A stretch of DNA of 64,000 nt from Paenibacillus sp. YN15 (GTDB lineage: Bacteria; Bacillota; Bacilli; Paenibacillales; NBRC-103111). Numbering within the stretch: the first letter of the stretch is position 1; every line of letters starts with the position of its first letter. Positions 43,813 to 52,274 of the stretch are shown piece by piece. The DNA is taken from NCBI RefSeq assembly GCF_003285005.1, contig NZ_QMFA01000002.1, positions 242,483 to 306,482 of the forward strand, written 5' to 3'. The translations under genes and the position numbers were made by a program. Below the pieces are notes generated by a model that was not told the origin of the DNA, made no database searches, and was given only the letters and a program-made list of their open reading frames with translations.

Positions 43813-44850
43813 ATGCCGCGCAAGAAGAAGGTGACGCTGCGGGAGCTGGCAGCGGATTTGGGCCTGACGGTGCATACCGTTTCCAAGGCGCTGCGGGGGC
43901 TTCCGGGCATGTCTGAAGAAACCCGGGAGGCGGTTTTTCTCCGCGCCCGGGAGCTGGGCTACCGCACCAAAGCCCAGGAGGCGGGGTTGACCGCGGAACG
44001 TCTGCCCTGGGTGGCCGGACCTCCCCGGCGCTTCGGCATGGTATTGGACGGTACGCTGAGCTTTCACCGTCATCAATTGGAAGGGGCGCAGAAGCGGCTG
44101 AACGAATTGGGCTGTGCCTTGCATCCCTTGCTGGTTCCGCCGGAGCTGAAGGAGGAGGCAGGATTGGAGCAATGGCTGGCCGCCAGCGGAGTGCCGTATA
44201 TGGACGGGATTTTTCTGACCGCCACACTGCCGGAATGGATGGAGAAGCCGCTGATGGATTCGCCCTTGCCCAAGGTTTTGTTGAACTATCCGCCGGATGC
44301 GGGTTTGGTGGACAGTGTGATTTGGGATGTGGAGCATGCAGTGCATCAATCCATGGAGGCATTGTACCGGAACGGGCACCGCAGTGTGCTGTACATGGGC
44401 AACAAAGGCCCGCACAGGGGGTTCCGGCTCCGCTGGCAAGCGTTTCTGGCCGCTGCCAACCGGCTGGGTATGACTGTGGCCGGAGATATGGGGAATTTGT
44501 TCGGGAAGGACAAGGATCATGCCCGGTGGCTGAGTGAATTGGGGGAGCTGCTTGGCTCCGGCTCCTTCACGGCGGTTCTGAGCGCCATCCCCGATTCCGC
44601 CACCTGGGTGTATATGGCCGCGGCATCCCGGGGGCTTTCCATCCCGGAGGATTTTTCCCTGGTCTCCATCGAAAATGCGGCGGTTCCCCATTTGCCCGAC
44701 CTGTCCCGGCCGATTCTGTTCCAACGGGAGACAGGGGAGCGGGCGGCAGAGCTGATGCTGCGGCGCATCGCCAACCCGCTTTTGCCGTTTGAGCATGTGC
44801 GGCTGCGCGGCCCGTTTCATGAGGGGGAGACTTTGCGGATGAGACGGTAA
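43813..44850 (+). CDS. LacI-family transcriptional regulator
   Basis: A 345-residue regulator. The helix-turn-helix VTLRELAADLGLTVHTVSKAL lies at residues 7-27, then the hinge with LRGLPGMSEETREAVFLRARELGY. The sugar-binding domain (about 70-340) contains ALYRNGHRSVLYMG and PEDFSLVSIEN blocks. GGGGAGGGG precedes the ATG at 43813. The gene is divergent from the FAD oxidoreductase with a 15-bp palindromic operator between them, so it most likely represses that gene and itself. It is distinct from the mannoside-operon LacI at 3302; their recognition helices differ (LTVHTVSK here, LSKYAVSK there). Confidence 0.88.
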   Translation: MPRKKKVTLRELAADLGLTVHTVSKALRGLPGMSEETREAVFLRARELGYRTKAQEAGLTAERLPWVAGPPRRFGMVLDGTLSFHRHQLEGAQKRLNELGCALHPLLVPPELKEEAGLEQWLAASGVPYMDGIFLTATLPEWMEKPLMDSPLPKVLLNYPPDAGLVDSVIWDVEHAVHQSMEALYRNGHRSVLYMGNKGPHRGFRLRWQAFLAAANRLGMTVAGDMGNLFGKDKDHARWLSELGELLGSGSFTAVLSAIPDSATWVYMAAASRGLSIPEDFSLVSIENAAVPHLPDLSRPILFQRETGERAAELMLRRIANPLLPFEHVRLRGPFHEGETLRMRR

Positions 44851-45004
44851 ATGATTTCTCCCCGGATGAGTTTGCGCTGTGGGTGGATTATCATTTGAGG
44901 ACCTGCACGGCGCCTTCCGCTCTGGGCACAAGCAACCATGGTTTGTTTGTAGGAAGCAAGCCGCTGCAAGGATAGAACATGGGAGAGATGAAGGAGGTTC
45001 AAAA

Positions 45005-45577
45005 GTGGCAAGTATTCTATGTTTGATCACGGAGGATTTCGCCGATTTCGAGATAACTTTGGCGCTGCATAAAATCAGGAATGTGGGCAAGCGGAGGATT
45101 CTGACGGTCGGTTACGACAAGCAGGCGGTCACCAGCGAATCCGGGCTGACCTATCTGCCGGATGTGACAATGGCCGAGGCTATGGAGCTGGAGGATGTGG
45201 AAGGTTTGCTGATTCCGGGAGGACCTATCCGGGAGCAGCGCAACGAGCTGACAGCGCTGATCCGCAAGCTGGATGGGGAGAAAAAGCTGCTTGCCGCCAT
45301 TTGCAACGGGCCGCAATATTTGGGACGGTCGGGCATTCTGGACAAAAGGAGCTTCACCACCTCCTGCTCGGCGGAGCGGATCGGCAAGCTGGGGGTAGCG
45401 GACCCATTTCCGCGGGCCAACTTTTTGGACAAGCGTGTGGTTCGGGACGGTCATGTGATCACAGCCCAAGGCCGGGCTTTTGTGGACTATGCCTTTGCCG
45501 TATTCGATTATTTGGGCATCTATGCCGGGAAGGAAAACGAGCAGGCGCAGCTTTATGCGGATGTAATGGACCGGTAG
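45005..45577 (+). CDS. DJ-1/PfpI family protein
   Basis: A 190-residue protein with the DJ-1/PfpI fold. The nucleophile elbow AAICNGPQYL has Cys100, the acidic partner is in TEDFADFE near residue 10-16, and PGGP lies near 70. Family members are glyoxalase/deglycase-like, chaperone or peptidase-like; which applies here cannot be told. The start is a GTG at 45005, with AAGGAGG (44991-44997) at 7 bases, rather than upstream in-frame ATGs that lack a ribosome site. DUF3977 follows within 25 bp, so the two are probably one operon. Confidence 0.85.
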   Translation: MASILCLITEDFADFEITLALHKIRNVGKRRILTVGYDKQAVTSESGLTYLPDVTMAEAMELEDVEGLLIPGGPIREQRNELTALIRKLDGEKKLLAAICNGPQYLGRSGILDKRSFTTSCSAERIGKLGVADPFPRANFLDKRVVRDGHVITAQGRAFVDYAFAVFDYLGIYAGKENEQAQLYADVMDR

Positions 45578-45601
45578 CGGATGGAGGCGGAGAAGGGACG
45601 A

Positions 45602-45862
45602 ATGGGAAACGGAAGCGCGCAGGTGAAAAAGTACGTGGAAATCGGGTTTGGCAACCGCTGGTTTGTCCGCACGGAAATTGAGTATCCCGACGGTTCGGAA
45701 GAGGAATGCAAGGGCATAGCCAAACCCTTCGCCGCAGAGTCCGTGTACCTGCGGATCTGGATAGGGCATAAGGTGTTGATTTGGGACGCCAAAGAAGGCG
45801 TGAAGCGCATGACAAAAGGAAAAAAGCGAGTCAAGTGCGTCATCGGGTTTTCCGGGCGGTAA
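45602..45862 (+). CDS. DUF3977 family protein
   Basis: An 86-residue protein with the DUF3977 pattern: KKYVEIGFGNRWFVRTEIE near the start, YLRIWIGHKVLI in the middle, and a basic tail before CVIGFSGR. The function is unknown; the family is common in Bacillales as a small cytoplasmic protein. I chose the ATG at 45602 because a GGAGGCGGAG site lies about 9 bases upstream; the in-frame ATG at 45581 lacks one. It is likely co-transcribed with the DJ-1/PfpI gene. Confidence 0.8.
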   Translation: MGNGSAQVKKYVEIGFGNRWFVRTEIEYPDGSEEECKGIAKPFAAESVYLRIWIGHKVLIWDAKEGVKRMTKGKKRVKCVIGFSGR

Positions 45863-45940
45863 ACGTTTGACGAAGAAAACAAGCTGGCGGTTTTAGTCAT
45901 CGCGGAGTATCGGTTTCTCGTTCCATCTGTCCGAAAATAG

Positions 45941-46120
45941 CCGGACACAGGTTCCGTTATTTTGCGGAAAAACGGCATTTTCCTATCCAGGCGGACTGAG
46001 AATCCGTTATCCGGCAAAGTTCAGCCGATTTCATGGGCGATTAGGCCAGATAACGAATCGTGTGTCCGCGAAAAACTCAAAAGTGCGCATTTTCGGAAAA
46101 TAACGGAACGTCGGTCCGGA
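45941..46120. repeat. Palindromic intergenic element, family A copy 3
   Basis: Forward arms GGACACAGGTTCCGTTATTTT (from 45943) and GGCGGACTGAGAATCCGTTA (from 45989) are answered by inverted arms ATAACGAATCGTGTGTCCGC (near 46051) and AATAACGGAACGTCGGTCCG (near 46100). The layout is the same as at 31977-32153. The gap 45863-46206 holds no gene. Confidence 0.7.
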
Positions 46121-46206
46121 TGGCAATCGCGGTGCTGCGGACACAGCAGGCGTCTCCAGCGATGGCGTTCCGTGCAGATGCGCCTGTTCGTTCAAGCGTC
46201 TGTTCC

Positions 46207-47406
46207 CTACAAATCCTCGCCCAACAGCTCGGTTACATCCCGCCTCATGCTAAGGGGCGCCTCCTTGACGGGCTGGCCTACCCGCACCAGCATCTGCAAG
46301 ATGCTTCCTTGCGGCGCGTAGTCCCGGTGGATGGCCTGGTAGACGGCGGCCATTTCCGGGTATTCCTCCAGCGCTTGGCTGAGGGGCTGAACGGCCAACC
46401 CCAGTTCATGGGCTTGCAGCACCAGGCGGCTGTACAGCATGCCGCTCTCCACCTGACTCTCCCGGCTGTTGTCCCGGCTGCGGATGACGGCGTAAGCGGG
46501 CGTATGGTCGGCTGCGGCTTGAGCGGACTGCACAAAACGGTCCGAAGCCGCCTGGCCCCGGTTCATGGAGGGGAAGAGAGTGACGATGCCCTGCATGACA
46601 TGCTTCAAAAAGCCGGTTGTGCCTTGCCCCTCCATGGAAAAGCCGTAGCGGTAGCGGTTTTTCTCGTATTCGTTGGCCCGGAAGATCCGCTCCGACTCCT
46701 CCATGACTCGGGAGACGCCTGCCTCTGCTTGGGCGGCCTCCATCACGTATCCGCTCAGCCTGCGCAGATTGTCCTCATCCCGGAATACTTCCACCGCGAG
46801 CTTTTCGGTTCCCAACGAACCCAGCGACTCAGCTTGACGGTCCGTCAAAGCAGCCTCCCGGTAAGGCCCCCGGTTAGTATCCGGCCGGAACATGAAGGAA
46901 TACAAGGGTGAAGGAGAGGAGGCTTCCTTGCGGAGGGTGATTTTGGCAACCGCCTTGAGATCCATGCTCTCTGCCAATTTCTCTTCATCATAAGGGCCGT
47001 TGGGAAAAAGCCCGATGTCCACGGCATATCCAAGCTCTGCGCCGGCGGTCCGCACATACTCAAGAAAAGCCCCTTGCGTGACCATCATTTGCCGGTTCAG
47101 CGGGTCCACCTCCGGGGTGAGCCGCGAGGAATCGGCGTACAAGTAAAAAACATTGGCGTTCCCGCGGTCCAACCGGATTTTCCAAGGCTGCATATTATGG
47201 CCGTTGGCTGCCAATAAGCCATGCGCCGCCGCCTGAAGCCGCGGGTCCTGAAACTGGCGGGCGTACTCCTTCTCCCAAGGCTCCAAATAAGCGGGAGAAC
47301 GGAATATGCCGCTGACACCCAACAGCACTCCGGTCAGAAGCAGGATAATACTGCCGATGGCTGCCGCCGACATCCATAACATTCGCTTCACCTTCCCTGT
47401 TTTCAT
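46207..47406 (-). CDS. Nitroreductase-like protein (Acg type) with N-terminal membrane anchor
   Basis: A 399-residue protein. A membrane helix (about 10-35) anchors a two-repeat nitroreductase-like region with AANGHNMQPWKI near 68-79 and SGMLYSRLVLQAHELGLAVQPL near 325-346. These features resemble the Acg-type FMN-binding family, whose members often lack true reductase activity and may sequester flavin. The gene starts inside the stop of the TetR gene (ATGA overlap), so the pair is one operon under TetR control. The ligand or stress is unknown. Confidence 0.72.
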   Translation of the reverse strand: MKTGKVKRMLWMSAAAIGSIILLLTGVLLGVSGIFRSPAYLEPWEKEYARQFQDPRLQAAAHGLLAANGHNMQPWKIRLDRGNANVFYLYADSSRLTPEVDPLNRQMMVTQGAFLEYVRTAGAELGYAVDIGLFPNGPYDEEKLAESMDLKAVAKITLRKEASSPSPLYSFMFRPDTNRGPYREAALTDRQAESLGSLGTEKLAVEVFRDEDNLRRLSGYVMEAAQAEAGVSRVMEESERIFRANEYEKNRYRYGFSMEGQGTTGFLKHVMQGIVTLFPSMNRGQAASDRFVQSAQAAADHTPAYAVIRSRDNSRESQVESGMLYSRLVLQAHELGLAVQPLSQALEEYPEMAAVYQAIHRDYAPQGSILQMLVRVGQPVKEAPLSMRRDVTELLGEDL

Positions 47407-48071
47407 TGGAATTCCCCCCCTGCGGGCCTGGCAATAGAGCGGAGCAGCAGATCAAACGCCTCCGAAATCAACTGCTCCCCGGTGGTTTGGTAATAGTGCT
47501 CCAGATAATGCTTTTTCCTGCGGGCCATATTGAAAATGCCCACAATGGAAGCCCACAGCACCAGCGCGGTCCGGCGGGAATCGCCCTCAAAGCGGAGAGT
47601 TTCCTCCGCCAGTCCCCGGTCCAAGATGGAAATCAGCCGCTCCATGATTTTTTCCCCCAGCGCGTAGCATTCCTCCCTGGAAGAGTCGGGAACACCCTTG
47701 AGAAAATCCATTTCCCCGTTCTCATACTCCATAATGGCTTGAAAATAATCCGGAAATTCAATGCCGAACCGGTAAAAAAGCCATCCGATCCGCCGGATTT
47801 CCTCCGGGGCGCTCCCTGCCGGGGACCCGGTGCCATCCTGCTCCAAAAGCTCCAGCAGCCGCCGGTACCCCCGGGCCATAATCTCAAAGTAGATTTGCTC
47901 CTTGCTGTTGAAATAGATGTAGACCGTCCGTTTGCTGAACTGGGCCTCCTTGGCCACATCATCCATGGTTGCGGCATCATATCCTTTGGCAAAAATAATC
48001 CGCTCCGCCGCTTCAATAATATCCGTCCGGCGGATTTCCTTCTCCCGCTCCTTGCGGTCCGCACTGCCCAT
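47403..48071 (-). CDS. TetR-family transcriptional repressor
   Basis: A 222-residue repressor. The N-terminal helix-turn-helix (about 15-60) has IIEAAERIIFAKGYDAATMDDVAKEAQFSKRTVYIYF split over the usual three helices. The C-terminal helical domain (about 80-215) binds an unknown ligand. It is the first gene of the operon with the nitroreductase-like protein. A perfect 17-bp inverted repeat sits between its -10 box and start, as expected for autorepression. Confidence 0.9.
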   Translation of the reverse strand: MGSADRKEREKEIRRTDIIEAAERIIFAKGYDAATMDDVAKEAQFSKRTVYIYFNSKEQIYFEIMARGYRRLLELLEQDGTGSPAGSAPEEIRRIGWLFYRFGIEFPDYFQAIMEYENGEMDFLKGVPDSSREECYALGEKIMERLISILDRGLAEETLRFEGDSRRTALVLWASIVGIFNMARRKKHYLEHYYQTTGEQLISEAFDLLLRSIARPAGGEFQ

Positions 48072-48110
48072 TATTCCACACCGCCTTATATTGCATTGCT
48101 GTGCATTAAA

Positions 48111-48159
48111 GTAAACTTACAGTTTACATGAATTATAATCCAATTCCAGCGAATGTCAA
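48111..48159 (-). promoter_or_regulatory. Promoter and TetR operator
   Basis: On the minus strand there is TTGACA (48154-48159), a 16-bp spacer and TATAAT (48132-48137), followed by the operator GTAAACTGTAAGTTTAC (48111-48127), an inverted repeat of 7+3+7. The operator covers the expected transcription start. Confidence 0.8.
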
Positions 48160-48241
48160 CCCCCAAGGAACAACTGTTCTGTGCTACACTGGAATTTTGT
48201 GATAGACTGGTACATGAAATTAGGCTAGAACGGGAGGAAGC

Positions 48242-48616
48242 ATGGATACCAGCGTTTATTTGATCAGGCACGGCCAGTCTCCCAAAAAAGAAGGGAGCGA
48301 ACGCAACCGGGGATTAACGGAAAAAGGGATAGCCGACGCCCGGCGGATTGCGGAGCATCTGCGTGGTGAGGGCATCGAAGCCTTTTACTCCAGCCCCTAC
48401 CAACGGGCCAGTCTTACCCTGGAGCCTCTGGCGCAGCTTTGCGGACAGTGGAAGCCACAGTCTGGCTGCCTCAGTCATACCGGCTTGAAATCAGGCTCGC
48501 GGAACATTCTTGAGACGGTAGGGATAAGCACGTCATCCTGCATAACGGCGTCTCCGCCCAGAAAAACCGTTTCCTTCAAATCCTCCACAGCGGTTATGCA
48601 CTACATCATCAGATAA
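48242..48616 (+). pseudogene. Broken histidine phosphatase (phosphoglycerate mutase-like)
   Basis: The first 60 or so residues are a good histidine-phosphatase start: VYLIRHGQSPKKEGSERNRGLTEKG, then EAFYSSPYQRASLTLEPLA. After about position 48435 the frame reads unrelated Ser/Thr-rich sequence. In another frame RLEIRLAEHS, a stop, and then HVILHNGVSAQ recall later conserved blocks of the family, but the distance between them is far too short. I infer an internal deletion plus frameshift. It stands close before the HAD gene (12 bp), so it may still be transcribed. Confidence 0.7.
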
Positions 48617-48628
48617 GGAGAAAGCATC

Positions 48629-49291
48629 ATGTCAAGCTCACGCTATTCCACCGTTCTGTTCGATTTAGACGGCACCTTGACCGACCCGAAGATAGGTATT
48701 GCCAAAGGCGTGCAATATGCCTTGGCCAAAGCGCAGATTTCCGTTGACGACTTGGATTCGCTGGAGTGTTTTATCGGACCGCCGCTGGCGACCTCTTTCT
48801 GCGAATTTTACGGCTTCTCCGATACGGATGCGCAGGCTGCGGTGGCGGCTTACCGGGAATACTATTCCGTAACCGGCCTTTATGAAAATCTCCTGTACGA
48901 CGGCATCCGGGAGCTTCTGGAGCTGCTCCGGGCGCAGGGGCGGAAGCTCGTTGTCGCCACCTCCAAACCTACCGTTTTTTCCAAAACCATTCTGGAGCAC
49001 TTCGAGATCGCATCGTACTTTGATGAGATTGTCGGCAGCAATCTGGATGGAACCCTCTCCGAAAAAGGGGAGATCATCGCTCACATTCTGGAGCAGCATC
49101 AGTTGGCCCCGCACACAACCGTAATGATCGGCGACCGGAAATTTGACATTATCGGTGCCCAAGCCAACGGAGTGGATTCCATTGCTGTGGGATACGGTTA
49201 CGGCAGCGAGACCGAGCTTATGGCGGCCCAGCCTACGCATTATGTGAAAACCGTTGGGGAGCTGCGCGGTTTTTTTGCCGGAGAGGAGTGA
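48629..49291 (+). CDS. HAD-family phosphatase, phosphoglycolate phosphatase-like
   Basis: A 220-residue hydrolase. HAD motif I is VLFDLDGTLTD near 9-19, motif II VATSKP near 112, and motifs III/IV GDRKFDIIGAQANGV near 170. The small cap domain between motifs I and II fits phosphatases of the Gph/PgpB-like class acting on small phosphate esters. It is followed 6 bp later by a GNAT gene. Substrate is not evident. Confidence 0.88.
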   Translation: MSSSRYSTVLFDLDGTLTDPKIGIAKGVQYALAKAQISVDDLDSLECFIGPPLATSFCEFYGFSDTDAQAAVAAYREYYSVTGLYENLLYDGIRELLELLRAQGRKLVVATSKPTVFSKTILEHFEIASYFDEIVGSNLDGTLSEKGEIIAHILEQHQLAPHTTVMIGDRKFDIIGAQANGVDSIAVGYGYGSETELMAAQPTHYVKTVGELRGFFAGEE

Positions 49292-49297
49292 AAGCCG

Positions 49298-49735
49298 ATG
49301 ACTGCCATTAAGCCCATTGAAGCGGAGCACCAGCTGCAGCTGTCTAGACTGCTGGAGGAGCTGACCGGCGCTAAGGCGGACCCTGCTGTTTTTGAACGGA
49401 CCTTCCGCATGATCCAACGAAATGAGCATTATGTGCTGTTTGGCGCTTACCATAACGGGGAGCTGGCAGGAACGGCCATGGGGATTGTTTGTATGGATCT
49501 AACCGGTGCTTGCCGGCCTTTTATGGTGGTGGAAAATGTGGTGGTGTCCGCCAACCGCCGCAAATTGGGGCTGGGCCGGCAACTGATGCTGGCTATGGAG
49601 GAGCAGGCGAGGAAGCGGAACTGTTATTACATTATTCTGGTATCCGGGAAGCACCGGGTGGAGGCCCACCGCTTATATGAGAGCCTGGGCTACCGGGACG
49701 AAGGCGCGGAAGGCTTTCGCAAGCATCTTGATTGA
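49298..49735 (+). CDS. GNAT-family N-acetyltransferase
   Basis: A 145-residue acetyltransferase of the GNAT fold. The acetyl-CoA-binding block VENVVVSANRRKLGLGRQLM (about 76-95) with its R/K-x-x-G-L-G-R loop and the C-terminal AHRLYESLGY (about 122-132) are clear. The acceptor is unknown. It lies between the HAD gene and a UvrA paralogue with short gaps (6 and 36 bp), so the three are probably one transcript. Confidence 0.88.
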   Translation: MTAIKPIEAEHQLQLSRLLEELTGAKADPAVFERTFRMIQRNEHYVLFGAYHNGELAGTAMGIVCMDLTGACRPFMVVENVVVSANRRKLGLGRQLMLAMEEQARKRNCYYIILVSGKHRVEAHRLYESLGYRDEGAEGFRKHLD

Positions 49736-49771
49736 GATTGGAAAAGAAGACCAATATCCGGGAGGCTATAT

Positions 49772-52249
49772 ATGGGGAATATGATCATTATCGATGCGCA
49801 TGAGGGCAATTTGAAGCATGTATCCCTGGAAATTCCGCGGGACAGGCTGGTGGTGCTCACCGGGCTGTCGGGTTCGGGCAAATCCACTTTGGCCATGGAT
49901 GTGCTTTATCAGGAATGCCAGCGGCAGTATCTGGAGGCCATCGGGTACCAGGGCATCCGCAAGCCGAACGTAGGCTCCATCCGCAATGTGTCTCCCGCCA
50001 TCCGGATTACCCAATCGGAATCCAACCGCAACCCCCGCTCCACCGTCGGCACCCTTACGGATATGTACACCGGGCTGCGGATGGTATACGAGAAGCTCAG
50101 CACCCGCCTGTGCCCCCACTGCGGGCAGCCGATATCCGCCGCAGACTGCCGGGAGGAAACGGAGAAGAAGGACAACGTTTTCCACGTGTATATGTACTGC
50201 CATCTCTGCGGGCACAAAATGGACAAACTGACCCGAACCCACTTTTCCTACAACACCCGGGAAGGGGGATGTCCCACCTGCCAGGGCCTTGGCCAGATGC
50301 TGCAAATTAACATGAAGGCAACCTTGCATGAGGAGCTCTCCCTGGAGGAGGGAGCCGTGGAGTATTGGAACCAGGGCTACAAGGAATATCAGACTGCAGC
50401 TGTGTATCAGGCCCTCCGCCACTATGGGCTGCCGGTTCCGGAGAATGTGCCGGTGAAGGATTATCCGCCGCTGCAGCGGGCCGTTCTTCTGTATGGTTCG
50501 GAATGCGATGCAATCAAAGAGGCTTATCCCGATGCAGCCCCGCCCAAAACAGTGGCCCTTGGAAAATTCGAGGGAGTTCTGTCCACCCTGTGGAGACGCA
50601 TGTCGGAGAAGGGCGGGGAGGCGAAAAATTTAAATGGCTTCTTCCACTCGGATACCTGCCCGGATTGCAAAGGGGAACGACTGGGGCCGTTAAGCAGATC
50701 GGCCACTGTGAACGGGGTTCGGCTGCCGGAGCTGACGGTGCTGTCCCTGGAGGAGCTGGATGACTGGATTGCCGGGCTGGAGGCGTCTCTAAGCGCAGCC
50801 AACCACCGGCTTGCGGAGCTGTATCTGTCGGACATTCACACCAAAATCCGGCGGATTGTCAATACAGGCCTGGGCTATCTTTCACTGGACCGCCAGATCA
50901 TCACCCTGTCCGGCGGCGAAATGCAGCGGATCAAGCTGGCGGCCGCCCTGGATTCCGACCTGACCGGCGTCATCTATATTCTGGATGAGCCTACCGTGGG
51001 CCTTCATCCCAAGGATACCCGCGGTATGATCAGCGTCCTCAAAAAGCTGCGGGACTTGGGAAATACGGTGCTGGTGATTGAGCATGACCCGGATGTGATG
51101 GCAGAGGCGGATTTTATTGTGGATATCGGCCCCGGCTCGGGCAAACACGGCGGCGAAATCATCGCCTTGGGCACATTGGCGGAGCTATTGGACAATGAGC
51201 ATTCTGTCACCGGCAGGTTCCTGAAGGAAAAGCGCGTCCTCCGCCACCGGGTCCGTCCCGGGAGCGGCGCGCACATCCATATCCGCCATGCCTCCCTGCA
51301 TAATTTGCAGGATGTGGAGGTCCGGTTCCCGGCAGGCTGTTTGGTGACGGTAACGGGCGTGTCGGGCTCGGGCAAGTCTACCCTGGTTTTTGATGTGCTG
51401 GCCAAGCTGTGGGAGAAGGAGCGGGTAGGGGATGCGGCGGCAGCCGGACTGGACCATTTTGACCAGATGATTACCATCGAACAAGGGGCCATTACCCGGA
51501 TGAAGCGCTCCAACGTGGCTACCTACACCGACATGTACACGGATATCCGCAGCTTGTTCGGCGGATTGCCGGATGCCAAGGCCAAGGGGCTGGCGGCCAA
51601 GCATTTTTCCTTCAATACCAAGGGCGGCCGCTGCGAAAATTGCGAGGGTCTTGGCGTGATCACCAGCAATATGCTGTTTTTTGAAAATATTGAAGTGACT
51701 TGCCCCGTATGCGGCGGCGCCCGGTTTAACGAAGAGGTACTGTCGGTGCAGTATAAGGGTCTGAATGTGAATGAGGTGCTTCACCTGTCCGTTGAAGAGG
51801 CGCTGGAGGTGTTTGCCGGGCATACAGGTTTGGAAACTATGCTGAAGCTGCTTTGCGAGGTAGGGCTGGACTATCTGGAGCTGGGTCAAACCTTGACCAC
51901 CCTGTCCGGCGGGGAAGGACAGCGGTTGAAGCTGGCCAATGAGCTGATTTCCAACAAGGGCAAATCGGTGCTTTATCTGATGGATGAACCCACCACCGGC
52001 CTGCATCCGGCGGATGTGGGGAATTTTTTGAAGCTGCTGAATAGAATGGTGGATGCGGGAAGCACGATCATTGTGGTGGAGCATAACGAACAGGTGATCC
52101 GGGATTCGGACTGGATCATTGATCTGGGGCCGGAGGGCGGACGGAACGGCGGGCAGGTGTTGTTTGCCGGGACGCCCGTGGAGATGATGGAGCGGGGAAC
52201 TACGGTGACGGCGGAATGCTTACGGCAATCGGCAGCTTCCGCCCATTGA
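49772..52249 (+). CDS. Short UvrA paralogue (UvrA2-like ABC ATPase)
   Basis: An 825-residue double ABC ATPase related to excinuclease subunit A. Walker A sites are GLSGSGKST near 31 and GVSGSGKST near 530; signature LSGGE lies near 377 and 711; zinc-type cysteine pairs include CPHCG near 113, CPTCQG near 168, CPDCKG near 296, CENCEG near 621 and CPVCGG near 646. It is shorter than canonical UvrA (about 940-960). Class II UvrA proteins of this kind often occur in addition to uvrA and are linked to tolerance of DNA-binding drugs. No uvrB or uvrC is nearby, which supports an accessory role. Confidence 0.88.
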   Translation: MGNMIIIDAHEGNLKHVSLEIPRDRLVVLTGLSGSGKSTLAMDVLYQECQRQYLEAIGYQGIRKPNVGSIRNVSPAIRITQSESNRNPRSTVGTLTDMYTGLRMVYEKLSTRLCPHCGQPISAADCREETEKKDNVFHVYMYCHLCGHKMDKLTRTHFSYNTREGGCPTCQGLGQMLQINMKATLHEELSLEEGAVEYWNQGYKEYQTAAVYQALRHYGLPVPENVPVKDYPPLQRAVLLYGSECDAIKEAYPDAAPPKTVALGKFEGVLSTLWRRMSEKGGEAKNLNGFFHSDTCPDCKGERLGPLSRSATVNGVRLPELTVLSLEELDDWIAGLEASLSAANHRLAELYLSDIHTKIRRIVNTGLGYLSLDRQIITLSGGEMQRIKLAAALDSDLTGVIYILDEPTVGLHPKDTRGMISVLKKLRDLGNTVLVIEHDPDVMAEADFIVDIGPGSGKHGGEIIALGTLAELLDNEHSVTGRFLKEKRVLRHRVRPGSGAHIHIRHASLHNLQDVEVRFPAGCLVTVTGVSGSGKSTLVFDVLAKLWEKERVGDAAAAGLDHFDQMITIEQGAITRMKRSNVATYTDMYTDIRSLFGGLPDAKAKGLAAKHFSFNTKGGRCENCEGLGVITSNMLFFENIEVTCPVCGGARFNEEVLSVQYKGLNVNEVLHLSVEEALEVFAGHTGLETMLKLLCEVGLDYLELGQTLTTLSGGEGQRLKLANELISNKGKSVLYLMDEPTTGLHPADVGNFLKLLNRMVDAGSTIIVVEHNEQVIRDSDWIIDLGPEGGRNGGQVLFAGTPVEMMERGTTVTAECLRQSAASAH

Positions 52250-52274
52250 CGGAATAGGATGAGGGGGAAGGGCC

